A stretch of 64,000 nucleotides of DNA, from assembly GCA_018365895.1 (NCBI GenBank), contig JAGZJD010000005.1, forward strand, positions 1 to 64,000. Reading direction: 5' to 3'. Position 1 is the stretch's first letter. Every line of letters begins with the position of its first letter. The position numbers were made by a program, and so were the translations under genes. Of the stretch, positions 7,364 to 14,567 are shown piece by piece. Source of the DNA: Lachnospiraceae bacterium. GTDB taxonomy: Bacteria; Bacillota_A; Clostridia; Lachnospirales; Lachnospiraceae. Below the pieces are notes generated by a model. The model was not told the origin of the DNA. It ran no database searches and saw nothing but the letters and a program-made list of their open reading frames with translations.

Positions 7364-8867
7364 GAGAATTTTTGCAGCGTTGACAGTTGTGATGTTACTT
7401 GCTGCAAACACAGTGCCAGTAATGGCAGCAGGAGAAACAGGAACACTGACATTAAGCAATGGACAAACTCCAATCACTGCAACTTTCAAAGCATATCGGT
7501 TGATGGACATTACTGTGGGGAATACAGATACTGCAAAAACATATGGATATACGATTAATAAAAATTTTGAAGCATTCTTTGCGGAAAAAGCAGCACCAAG
7601 CTTAAATCAGTCCAAAGATGTAGCTGCACATAAGTATTTGGAAGATAACGTAAAAACTGGAAAAGTCAAAACAGATTTGGAAGCTTTTTTAGAAGCAAAT
7701 TCTAGCACTACAGTAGCAGGAACATTTGAATTTATGAGTACAAGTACAGTTTCTGTTTCAAATCTTCCATACGGATACTATGCAATTATGCCTAATGGAA
7801 AAGATAATACTCATAATCCAGTATTTGTTCCATTAACAGAAACTACTCAGACAACATACCTCAAAGAATTAAAACCAGGAACAGATAAAAAAGTAGAAGA
7901 AGGTGGACAGCAACAAGAGTGGGGAGATGCTTCCATTGGTGATACTGTAAACTTTACAGTAAACTCTACTGTACCAAACATGAATGGCTTAAAGACTTGT
8001 AAGTTTATCTTAAAAGATACAATGTCAAAAGGATTAACATTTAATGAAAAGAATGTACAAGTAAAAATTGGAAATCAACCATTAACAAAAGACAATCATT
8101 TTAAAATCGAAAGCAAACCATCACAAGATCCGGCCGGTGGAACAGATATCACGATCACAATTGATAATCTAAAGGAACTTAATATACCTGGTTTTACACC
8201 AAACCCTGGCGATCCTATCGAATTTACATATTCTGCAGTATTAAATAAAGATGCAGTGGTAGGAATTGATCCGGTAAAGAATGCAGCTATGATCAAATAT
8301 ACAAATAGTCCAGATGGCGGTACAGAAACAACACCAGTGGACGAAGTAATCGTAAAAACATATGACCTTACAATTACGAAAAAAGCAGAGAATGAAACAA
8401 ATGGTAAACTTCTTGAAGGAGCAGAATTCAAACTTTACAAAGGAGATAAAACCGAAGGAACTCCAATTAAATTTATTAAATTAAGAGTTGAGGGTGAGTA
8501 CCGTGTAGCCGAAGCAGAGGAACAGGGTACAGCTTTAGACACAGTAGTCACACCAGCATCTGGTATTGTTACAATCAAAGGTCTTGATCAGGGAACATAT
8601 ACATTAGAAGAAGTAAAAGCGCCAAACGGATATAATAAGTTAAACGATACGATTAAAGTTACAATCACAGCTACTTCAGAAAATGGTGATGGTAAGGATG
8701 TTGTAGTTAATGGCTCTAATCTTACTGTAGTCAACAAAGCCGGTACACTTCTTCCGGAAACAGGTGGTAAGGGAACAGTTCTCTTTACAATTATTGGTGC
8801 CATCGGTGTAGCTGTTATCCTCTTATCCTTCGTTTCTTCTAAGAAGAATAAAACGGATGCGAAATAA
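7347..8867 (+). CDS. sortase-dependent major pilin, SpaA/FctA type
   Basis: This 506-residue surface protein has a signal peptide (about 1-28, ending PVMAA). An isopeptide-forming D2-type pilin region (about 190-345) includes KNAAMIKYTN, and a C-terminal Cna-B/SpaA domain carries the E-box LEEVKAPNGY. The sorting signal is LPETGG with a membrane segment and a basic tail. A Lys-rich segment near 178-186 (KPGTDKKV) could supply the linking lysine. AAAGGAGAAAAAG precedes the ATG, and the gene overlaps the tip remnant by 17 bases. It should be polymerised by the adjacent class C sortase and then attached to peptidoglycan. Its original upstream promoter region is missing. Confidence 0.9.
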   Translation: MRRYIKRIFAALTVVMLLAANTVPVMAAGETGTLTLSNGQTPITATFKAYRLMDITVGNTDTAKTYGYTINKNFEAFFAEKAAPSLNQSKDVAAHKYLEDNVKTGKVKTDLEAFLEANSSTTVAGTFEFMSTSTVSVSNLPYGYYAIMPNGKDNTHNPVFVPLTETTQTTYLKELKPGTDKKVEEGGQQQEWGDASIGDTVNFTVNSTVPNMNGLKTCKFILKDTMSKGLTFNEKNVQVKIGNQPLTKDNHFKIESKPSQDPAGGTDITITIDNLKELNIPGFTPNPGDPIEFTYSAVLNKDAVVGIDPVKNAAMIKYTNSPDGGTETTPVDEVIVKTYDLTITKKAENETNGKLLEGAEFKLYKGDKTEGTPIKFIKLRVEGEYRVAEAEEQGTALDTVVTPASGIVTIKGLDQGTYTLEEVKAPNGYNKLNDTIKVTITATSENGDGKDVVVNGSNLTVVNKAGTLLPETGGKGTVLFTIIGAIGVAVILLSFVSSKKNKTDAK

Positions 8868-9729
8868 GAGAGTATGGACTGTGGTAAGAGTGATAGGACT
8901 TCTCTTCTTTCTGGGAGTCCTATTCTATCCTACCATCAGTGACTACCTGTCAAAAGTCAATAGTTCCCATGCTATTTCTTCCTATGAGGAAGAAGTGGTG
9001 GGAATGACAGAGGAAGAACGTCAACAGATGTTGAAGGAGGCAAGAGCCTATAATGAATCCTTGAAGGGTGGAACATTACTGGAAGATCCGTTTTCAGAAG
9101 AGTCTAAAGGATCTGAACAGTATCAAAAATTATTAGCTGTTTCTCTTAATGGTCTCATGGGTTCTATTCGAATTCCACGATTGAGTATTGAACTTCCGAT
9201 TTACCATACAACGGTAGAAAGTGTGTTGCAAAAAGGAGTCGGACATATGGAAGGAACGTCCATTCCCATAGGAGGGGAGAGCACCCATGCAGTATTGACG
9301 GGTCATCGAGGAATTCCAAACTCTGCTCTCTTTACGGATTTGGATTTATTGCAAGTAGGTGACATTTTTTACCTCAGAGTGTTAGACCAAAAGCTAGCTT
9401 ACAAGGTGGATCAGATTAAGACTGTGGAGCCCCATGAGACAGAGGATATCCAGATTGTTCCAGGAGAGGATTATGTGACTCTTGTCACATGTACCCCCTA
9501 TTCTGTGAATACGCATCGTCTCCTTGTACGAGGGACACGAATCGATTATATGGAAGCTAAGCAGGTTCAACCCGATGAAGTGGAAACGATATTGTACTTC
9601 CCGGATGAAGTAAAATTATTAGGTATAGCAACTGTAGCTATAGGAATTCTTTTGATAATCGTAAATATATGGAGGAGGCGAAGACATGGAAAAAGACAAA
9701 AAAAGCGCCGTTATAGGCGTCATACTTAG
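8857..9729 (+). CDS. class C sortase (pilus polymerase)
   Basis: This 290-residue membrane-bound transpeptidase has an N-terminal membrane segment (about 7-26) and a C-terminal one (about 250-270) ending in a strongly basic tail, a topology typical of class C sortases. The catalytic His lies in VLTGHRGIPNSALF, the Cys in TLVTCTPYSVNTHR and the Arg in RLLVRGTRI. The lid region (about 70-90) includes DPFSE, resembling the D-P-F/W lid anchor of pilin sortases. The start overlaps the pilin gene by 11 bases. It should cut LPETG in the major pilin and join subunits through a lysine. Confidence 0.92.
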   Translation: MRNKRVWTVVRVIGLLFFLGVLFYPTISDYLSKVNSSHAISSYEEEVVGMTEEERQQMLKEARAYNESLKGGTLLEDPFSEESKGSEQYQKLLAVSLNGLMGSIRIPRLSIELPIYHTTVESVLQKGVGHMEGTSIPIGGESTHAVLTGHRGIPNSALFTDLDLLQVGDIFYLRVLDQKLAYKVDQIKTVEPHETEDIQIVPGEDYVTLVTCTPYSVNTHRLLVRGTRIDYMEAKQVQPDEVETILYFPDEVKLLGIATVAIGILLIIVNIWRRRRHGKRQKKRRYRRHT

Positions 9730-10357
9730 CATATGCATTTTGGTAATGTGTAACCTTATGCTAGCAGAACCCGTGCATGCCTCCGAAGGAAGCCTTCTCA
9801 TAGAGGCACATTATAAGAAAGACGATGGAACATCCATCCCAATTCCAAGGGACTATTATAGTATCTACAAAGTGGCCCATGAGGAAAAGGACGCTTATAC
9901 CAATGTGTCACCTTTTCAAGATTTCCCTCTCATCGAAAGAGAGAGTACCAATTCTGAGAAAAATCAACTCGTCCATTCCTTGGAAGAGTATGTGACTTCT
10001 CGCTCCCTACTTCCAGAACAAGAAGGATATACGGATCAAAAAGGGATGCTATCTTTCTACCACTTGGATGAAGGTCTCTATTTTATTAGAAAGAATCCGA
10101 AGGCAACCGGAAATCAAACTAACTATCGGTGCGATAGCTTTCTCTTGGAGCTTCCTTTGGACACATCCGATGGACCACTTTATGCTGTGAAGGTTCGTCC
10201 AAAGTATGCACCGGAAGGAGGAGATCATTCCGCAGTCATTCCTCCCTCAGAGGATGTACAGACCGGAGATCCACTTTGGGATACACCGTGGTTTTTCATC
10301 TTGGCAGCATCTGGAATAATATTGCTCTTTTTAAAAAAGAAACACTATACTCAATAG
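9686..10357 (+). CDS. minor (basal) pilin with atypical sorting signal
   Basis: This 223-residue secreted protein has a signal peptide (about 1-32, ending EPVHAS), a pilin-like domain (GSLLIEAHYKKDDGTSIPIP, later YFIRKNPKATGN), a Pro-rich linker and QTGDP followed by a hydrophobic stretch and KKKHYTQ. No LPxTG is present; the QTGDP segment sits where a sorting motif would be. Its place after pilin and sortase matches a basal pilin that ends the fibre at the wall. The start overlaps the sortase by 44 bases and has GGAGGAGGCGAAGAC in front. Anchoring by the housekeeping sortase is inference. Confidence 0.75.
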   Translation: MEKDKKSAVIGVILSICILVMCNLMLAEPVHASEGSLLIEAHYKKDDGTSIPIPRDYYSIYKVAHEEKDAYTNVSPFQDFPLIERESTNSEKNQLVHSLEEYVTSRSLLPEQEGYTDQKGMLSFYHLDEGLYFIRKNPKATGNQTNYRCDSFLLELPLDTSDGPLYAVKVRPKYAPEGGDHSAVIPPSEDVQTGDPLWDTPWFFILAASGIILLFLKKKHYTQ

Positions 10358-10392
10358 TATAAAAGGGGCTATCAGGAACTGATAGTTTTAAA

Positions 10393-10440
10393 CAGGGACA
10401 GATTTGACTCATGTAAGTCAAATCTGTCCCTGAAATTTTT
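10393..10440 (+). terminator. perfect 17-bp hairpin ending the pilus operon (possibly a REP-like palindrome)
   Basis: CAGGGACAGATTTGACT (10393-10409) and its exact complement (10416-10432) flank a 6-base loop, followed by AAATTTTTTCT. It can terminate transcription. The GGGACAGATTTGACT arm also resembles the dispersed palindromes seen near transposases in related genomes; copy number cannot be judged from one window. Confidence 0.75.
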
Positions 10441-10698
10441 TCTATAAAAAGAAAGATGGTTATGACCGTGTAAAAATAATACAATCATAAAGAAAGTCTA
10501 TCTATTGTATTTAACTATGCAGAATTCGTTTTTTATGGATTGACAGAAGGAAAAAAATGGAGTAAACTCTGGTTAGTGAAGGCTAATTCGATGTACATCT
10601 GATGCTTTAAAAATAGTAGGATGTATATATTTTTTGTATATGGATTAGTTAAAACTAACTAAAAATCTAATTATAAAAAAGAAAGGAAGGTAAAAAAT
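10433..10698. other. intergenic region before flavodoxin: no gene seen
   Basis: About 265 bases of AT-rich DNA without a credible reading frame. The only clear element is the palindrome at 10645-10662 described separately, close to the flavodoxin start, where a promoter would be expected. The rest shows no homology I recognise. Confidence 0.6.
10645..10662 (+). promoter_or_regulatory. DtxR/MntR-like operator upstream of flavodoxin
   Basis: TTAGTTA-AAAC-TAACTAA is a perfect 7-base inverted repeat 37 bases before the flavodoxin ATG. It resembles the TTAGGTTAG-x-CTAACCTAA boxes of DtxR-family iron or manganese repressors. Flavodoxins commonly replace ferredoxin in iron shortage, so iron control is plausible. 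A related site precedes feoAB at 62.3 kb. Confidence 0.55.
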
Positions 10699-11121
10699 AT
10701 GAGTAAAATTGCAGTAGTGTATTGGAGTGGCACAGGAAATACAGAGGCCATGGCAAATGCAGTATTGGAGGGAGCAAAAGAGAAAGGAGCAGAGGCTGTA
10801 TTGTTAACTCCGGATAATTTTGACGTTTCCATGATGGATTCTTATGATGCAATCGCTTTTGGATGCCCGGCAATGGGAGCTGAGGTATTGGAAGAAGATG
10901 AATTTGAACCGATGTTTGCTTCCTGTGAATCAAAACTTTCAGGAAAAAGAATTGCACTGTTTGGTTCTTATGGATGGGGCGATGGAGAGTGGATGAGAGA
11001 GTGGGAGGATAGATGTAAAGGGCTGGGAGCTGTTTTGGTTTGCGATAGCGTAATCTGCAATGAAATGCCTGATGATGAGGGAATCCGCTTCTGTAAAGAG
11101 TTGGGCGAAAGTCTGGATTAA
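10699..11121 (+). CDS. flavodoxin
   Basis: This 140-residue flavodoxin has the FMN phosphate-binding loop near residues 9-15 (WSGTGNTEAMA), the second flavin-contact region FGCPAMGAEVLEE and the FGSYGWGDGEW segment conserved in short-chain flavodoxins of anaerobes. It is a soluble low-potential one-electron carrier that can stand in for ferredoxin. RBS AAAGGAAGG precedes the ATG. The DtxR-like palindrome just upstream and the metal-related genes downstream suggest it is induced when iron is scarce; whether they share one transcript is not shown. Confidence 0.93.
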   Translation: MSKIAVVYWSGTGNTEAMANAVLEGAKEKGAEAVLLTPDNFDVSMMDSYDAIAFGCPAMGAEVLEEDEFEPMFASCESKLSGKRIALFGSYGWGDGEWMREWEDRCKGLGAVLVCDSVICNEMPDDEGIRFCKELGESLD

Positions 11122-11174
11122 TTAAGTAGAGGTAGATTAGCATAGTATAAGTATATTAGAATTGGAGGCTGAGT

Positions 11175-11456
11175 ATGAGCATTGTTATTATAGGTGGGCA
11201 CGACAGAATGGTTTGTCAGTACAAAACAATTTGTAAAAATTTTAATTGTAAAGCGAAAGTTTTTACACAGATGTCTGCAACTTTAAGTAAACAGATTGGG
11301 AATCCTAATCTGATTGTACTGTTTACGAATACCGTTTCACATAAGATGGTCCGATGTGCAGTAGAGGAGGCAGAACGTTGTAATGCGGATGTAATAAGAT
11401 GTCATACCAGCAGCAAAAACGCATTACAGGAGATTCTTGAGAGTGTCTGTGTGTAG
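11175..11456 (+). CDS. DUF2325 domain protein
   Basis: This 93-residue soluble protein fits the DUF2325 family in length and in its motifs: an N-terminal IVIIGGHDRM strand-loop, a central LIVLFTNTVSHKMV segment and the C-terminal CHTSSKNAL. The fold is probably Rossmann-like with a small bound ligand; the biochemical role is unknown. The conserved His and Cys residues (HDRMVCQ, RCHTSS) could bind metal, which is inference. In Firmicutes such genes often sit next to metal-transport genes, as here: flavodoxin is 53 bases upstream and a P-type ATPase cassette follows. RBS TTGGAGGCTGAGT precedes the ATG. Confidence 0.8.
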   Translation: MSIVIIGGHDRMVCQYKTICKNFNCKAKVFTQMSATLSKQIGNPNLIVLFTNTVSHKMVRCAVEEAERCNADVIRCHTSSKNALQEILESVCV

Positions 11457-11568
11457 TGAAAAATTTTTTTTAATAAAAGCTTGAATGTGGTAGTGGCGAA
11501 TTGATAGCAAAAATAGATTCGTGCGTTGAGATGAAAATAAAGATTTTATAGAAGGAAGTGAAACAATC

Positions 11569-11649
11569 GTGAAACAACATAGGTTTTGGGCGTGGGCGTC
11601 CGTTGTTTGCTTTTTGATGGTATTTTATACAGGTTATAAACACAAATAA
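11569..11649 (+). CDS. 26-residue single-span membrane peptide
   Basis: A GTG start at 11569, with GAAGGAAG about 11 bases upstream, opens a frame for VKQHRFWAWASVVCFLMVFY followed by TGYKHK and TAA. The peptide is basic at both ends with one hydrophobic span (about 7-20), so it should be a tiny inner-membrane protein. It ends 16 bases before the DUF6110 gene and lies in the gap between DUF2325 and the P-type ATPase genes. I recall similar 25-30-residue peptides beside such ATPases in clostridia. A role as a pump subunit or regulator is inferred only from position. Confidence 0.6.
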   Translation: MKQHRFWAWASVVCFLMVFYTGYKHK

Positions 11650-11665
11650 TTAGGAGGACTAGAAT

Positions 11666-11998
11666 ATGTTTAGTGATTCTACTTTGAAAAAAATAGGATG
11701 TTTTGTAGGAGGAGTTGTATTTGGAACTGCAGGTGTAAAACTTCTTTCTAGTAAGGATGCAAAAAAGGTATATACAAATTGTACAGCAGCTGTGTTGAGA
11801 GCAAAAGACTGCGTTATGAAGACAGCCACAGCAGTACAGGAGAATGCAGAGGATATCCTTGCAGAAGCACAACAGATTAATGAAAAACGAGCACAAGAAG
11901 AAGCAATGCAGATGCAGGAAGATGCGGTGCAGGAAGATGAAGTTCAGGAAGATGAGGTTCAGGAAAGTGGTGCGTCTGAACAGAAAGAAAATGAATAG
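11666..11998 (+). CDS. DUF6110-like membrane-anchored protein
   Basis: This 110-residue protein has a glycine-rich hydrophobic N-terminus (about 9-26, IGCFVGGVVFGTAGVKLLSS), the pattern of DUF6110 proteins. A helical middle contains Cys residues (YTNCTAAVLRAKDC), and a very acidic tail is built of QEDEV repeats. Family function is unknown. It starts behind TTAGGAGGACTAGAAT and ends 7 bases before the P-type ATPase, which may indicate coupled translation. The acidic tail could collect cations near the pump or simply be a linker; that is inference. Confidence 0.7.
   Translation: MFSDSTLKKIGCFVGGVVFGTAGVKLLSSKDAKKVYTNCTAAVLRAKDCVMKTATAVQENAEDILAEAQQINEKRAQEEAMQMQEDAVQEDEVQEDEVQESGASEQKENE
11915..11974 (+). 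repeat. 15-bp tandem repeat in the DUF6110 gene
   Basis: Four units beginning CAGGAA (starts 11915, 11930, 11945, 11960) encode QEDAV, QEDEV, QEDEV and QESGA. The unit is a multiple of three, so copy-number changes would keep the frame and only lengthen or shorten the acidic tail. Confidence 0.85.
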
Positions 11999-12005
11999 GT
12001 AAAAG

Positions 12006-14087
12006 ATGAAATTTCTTATCAAACATGAAATACAGGGGCGCCTTCGTATTCATGTTGTCCAAAACCGGATGACATGTGCGCAGGCAGATGTTCTTTGCTG
12101 GGTTCTTGAGAAACAGAAAAGCGTTATAAAAGTCAAAGTATATGAGCGCACCGCAGATGCTGTGATCTATTATGCAGGGGACAGGGAAGAATTAATCCAT
12201 AAATTAAAAAATTTCAGTTTTGAGAAAGCAGATGCTCCGGATAATATAATATCAAATTCAGGGCGCGCTTTAAATTCTGTATACAGAGAAAAACTGATTA
12301 CAAGAACAGTACTTCATTATGCAGGGAAATTAATCTTACCAAATCCGATGAGAAAAATCTGGCTTACTTTTAAAGCGGCACAGTATATCGGGAAAGGGAT
12401 TCAATGTCTGATTAGACAGAAAATCGAAGTCCCGGTATTAGATGCTGCAGCGATTGGCGTATCCGTGCTGCGGGGAGATTTTAATACTGCCGGTTCTGTC
12501 ATGTTTTTGCTGGGAATTGGAGAAGTGTTAGAGGAGTGGACTCATAAGAAGTCTGTAGGAGATCTGGCACGTAGCATGTCTTTAAATATAAAGAAAGTAT
12601 GGATGAAAAGAGAGGAGCAAGAAATTCTTGTTTCGGCATCAGACATTTTGCCTGGAGACAAAGTAATTGTACATATGGGGAACGTGATTCCTTTTGACGG
12701 AGAAGTGTCTGATGGAGAAGGAATGGTTAATCAGGCTTCTTTAACTGGAGAATCGCTTCCGGTACGAAGAATAAAAGGACAGTCCGTATATGCAGGAACC
12801 GTTTTAGAGGAAGGCGAGTTGGAAATTATAGTCGGGGCTATGTCAGGTTCTACTCGATTCGAAAAGATTGTAACTATGATTGAAGATTCGGAAAAATTGA
12901 AATCTAATTTGGAGAGTAAGGCAGAGCATTTAGCGGACTGTCTAGTACCTTATACACTTTTGGGCACGGGACTGGTTGGACTGCTCACGCGCAATGTAAC
13001 AAAGGCACTTTCTGTCCTTATGGTAGACTTTTCCTGTGCATTGAAGCTTGCCATGCCGATTTCTGTCCTTTCAGCAATCAGAGAAGCCGGACAAAATGGT
13101 ATTACTGTAAAAGGAGGAAAGTACCTGGAGGCGGTGGCAGAAGCAGATACCATTGTATTTGATAAGACAGGTACACTGACTAAGGCACAATCAACTGTAA
13201 AAGAAGTTGTTGTATTTGGAGATTATCCGGAACCGGAAGCGCTGCGAATTGCAGCCTGTTTGGAAGAACATTTTCCGCATTCCGTAGCAAAGGCTGTTGT
13301 AGATGCTGCAAAAAGAAGAGGCCTGTATCATGAAGAAATGCATTCTAAAGTGGAGTATATTGTAGCTCATGGTATTTCTTCTTATATCGAAGGAAAGAAG
13401 GCAGTAATAGGGAGCAGCCATTTTGTATTTGAAGATGAAAAGTGTCGGATACGTCCAGAATATCAGGAACGGTTTGATATGCTGCCTGAAGAATACTCTC
13501 ACTTATTTCTTGCTATTGACGGGGAGTTGGTTGCTGTAATTTGTATCGAAGACCCGCTTAGAGAAGAGGATAGAGAGATGATAAGTCTTCTGAAAGAGGA
13601 AGGTATTTCTAAGATTGTTATGATGACAGGTGACAGTGAGCGAACGGCAGCATCCATTGCAAAACGTGTAGGAGTGGATGAATATTATTCTGAAGTGCTT
13701 CCGGAATATAAGGCAGAATTCATTGAAAGAGAGAAATCGGCAGGAAGAAAAGTAGTTATGATTGGTGATGGAATTAATGATTCTCCAGCACTTTCGGCTG
13801 CAGATGCAGGAATTGCCATCAGTGATGGAGCAGAGATTGCACGTGAGATTGCAGACATAACCATTGCAGCGGAGGATTTAAGAGAGATTGTTATGCTGAA
13901 GCGGCTGTCATATGCGATGATGAATCGGATTCAGAGCAATTATAAGGCGATTGTTGGTATCAATGCCGTACTGATTGCGTTAGGAGTGTCAGGAGTTATT
14001 CAACCAACGACATCTGCATTACTGCATAATATTTCTACATTAGCTATCAGTTTAAAAAGTATGGAGAATTTACTTCCGCCTAATTAA
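12006..14087 (+). CDS. P1B-like metal P-type ATPase with Phe-Ser-Cys in place of CPC
   Basis: This 693-residue membrane pump has an HMA-like N-terminal domain without CxxC (about 1-75, HEIQGRLRIHVVQNRM). It also has the actuator motif SLTGESLP, the phosphorylation site DKTGTL (D386), an HP motif (EHFPHSVAKA) and the hinge MIGDGINDSPAL. In the metal-binding membrane helix, where P1B ATPases have C/S/T-P-C/H, this protein has D341-F-S-C-A-L-K (residues 342-344 FSC). The otherwise invariant proline and first cysteine are therefore missing. The flavodoxin/DUF2325/DUF6110 neighbourhood points to iron, manganese or a metal complex, but the cargo cannot be read from the sequence. Confidence 0.88.
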   Translation: MKFLIKHEIQGRLRIHVVQNRMTCAQADVLCWVLEKQKSVIKVKVYERTADAVIYYAGDREELIHKLKNFSFEKADAPDNIISNSGRALNSVYREKLITRTVLHYAGKLILPNPMRKIWLTFKAAQYIGKGIQCLIRQKIEVPVLDAAAIGVSVLRGDFNTAGSVMFLLGIGEVLEEWTHKKSVGDLARSMSLNIKKVWMKREEQEILVSASDILPGDKVIVHMGNVIPFDGEVSDGEGMVNQASLTGESLPVRRIKGQSVYAGTVLEEGELEIIVGAMSGSTRFEKIVTMIEDSEKLKSNLESKAEHLADCLVPYTLLGTGLVGLLTRNVTKALSVLMVDFSCALKLAMPISVLSAIREAGQNGITVKGGKYLEAVAEADTIVFDKTGTLTKAQSTVKEVVVFGDYPEPEALRIAACLEEHFPHSVAKAVVDAAKRRGLYHEEMHSKVEYIVAHGISSYIEGKKAVIGSSHFVFEDEKCRIRPEYQERFDMLPEEYSHLFLAIDGELVAVICIEDPLREEDREMISLLKEEGISKIVMMTGDSERTAASIAKRVGVDEYYSEVLPEYKAEFIEREKSAGRKVVMIGDGINDSPALSAADAGIAISDGAEIAREIADITIAAEDLREIVMLKRLSYAMMNRIQSNYKAIVGINAVLIALGVSGVIQPTTSALLHNISTLAISLKSMENLLPPN

Positions 14088-14092
14088 TGTAA

Positions 14093-14399
14093 AATATTCA
14101 GATGGTGTTTCAGGATCCTTATTATTCGCTAGACTCTAAAATGAAAGCGGGAAGTATTGTTGCAGAAGGGTTGCGGATTCACCGATTAACTAACAGCAGA
14201 AAACAGGAGCAGGAACGAGTAAGAGAATTATTAGAATTGGTTGGTCTCCATGGAGAATACGCTCATCGTTTTCCAGGAGAATTTTCTGGCGGTCAAAGAT
14301 AGAGAATTGGAATTGCGAGAGCATTGGCGCTAGAACCAGAGTTTCTTTTGTGTGATGAACCAATTTCGGCACTAGATGTTTCTATACAGGTGCAGATTA
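14093..14399 (+). pseudogene. oligopeptide ABC ATPase (OppF/DppF) fragment with amber codon
   Basis: The frame reads NIQMVFQDPYYSLDSKMKAG, then a helical section and FSGGQR. It is cut by TAG at 14300-14302 exactly where [13 protein letters not shown] is expected, so CAG (Gln) became TAG. It continues [20 protein letters not shown] and [12 protein letters not shown] before ending. Walker A and the C-terminal third are absent. This is a middle fragment of a DppF-type ATPase; no other genes of such a transporter are nearby. Confidence 0.85.
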
Positions 14400-14501
14400 T
14401 TATTTTTGACACCATACAAATGATTTTTTCCATTTTTGCTAGTATATAATAGGATGAATATTCGTTGCTCACATTGCACCACGAAATAAGTAGTATAAAA
14501 A

Positions 14502-14560
14502 TAAGGAACTGCGCACAAGCTGATTTTAAATTAGAGCACAGTTCCTTATTAAATTTTTTA
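14502..14560. terminator. bidirectional hairpin between the oppF remnant and the antiporter
   Basis: AAGGAACTG near 14502 and CAGTTCCTT near 14538 form a stem with A-rich and T-rich flanks on both sides. On the minus strand it lies 10-60 bases beyond the antiporter stop, so it probably ends that transcript. Confidence 0.6.
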
Positions 14561-14567
14561 AAGAATT

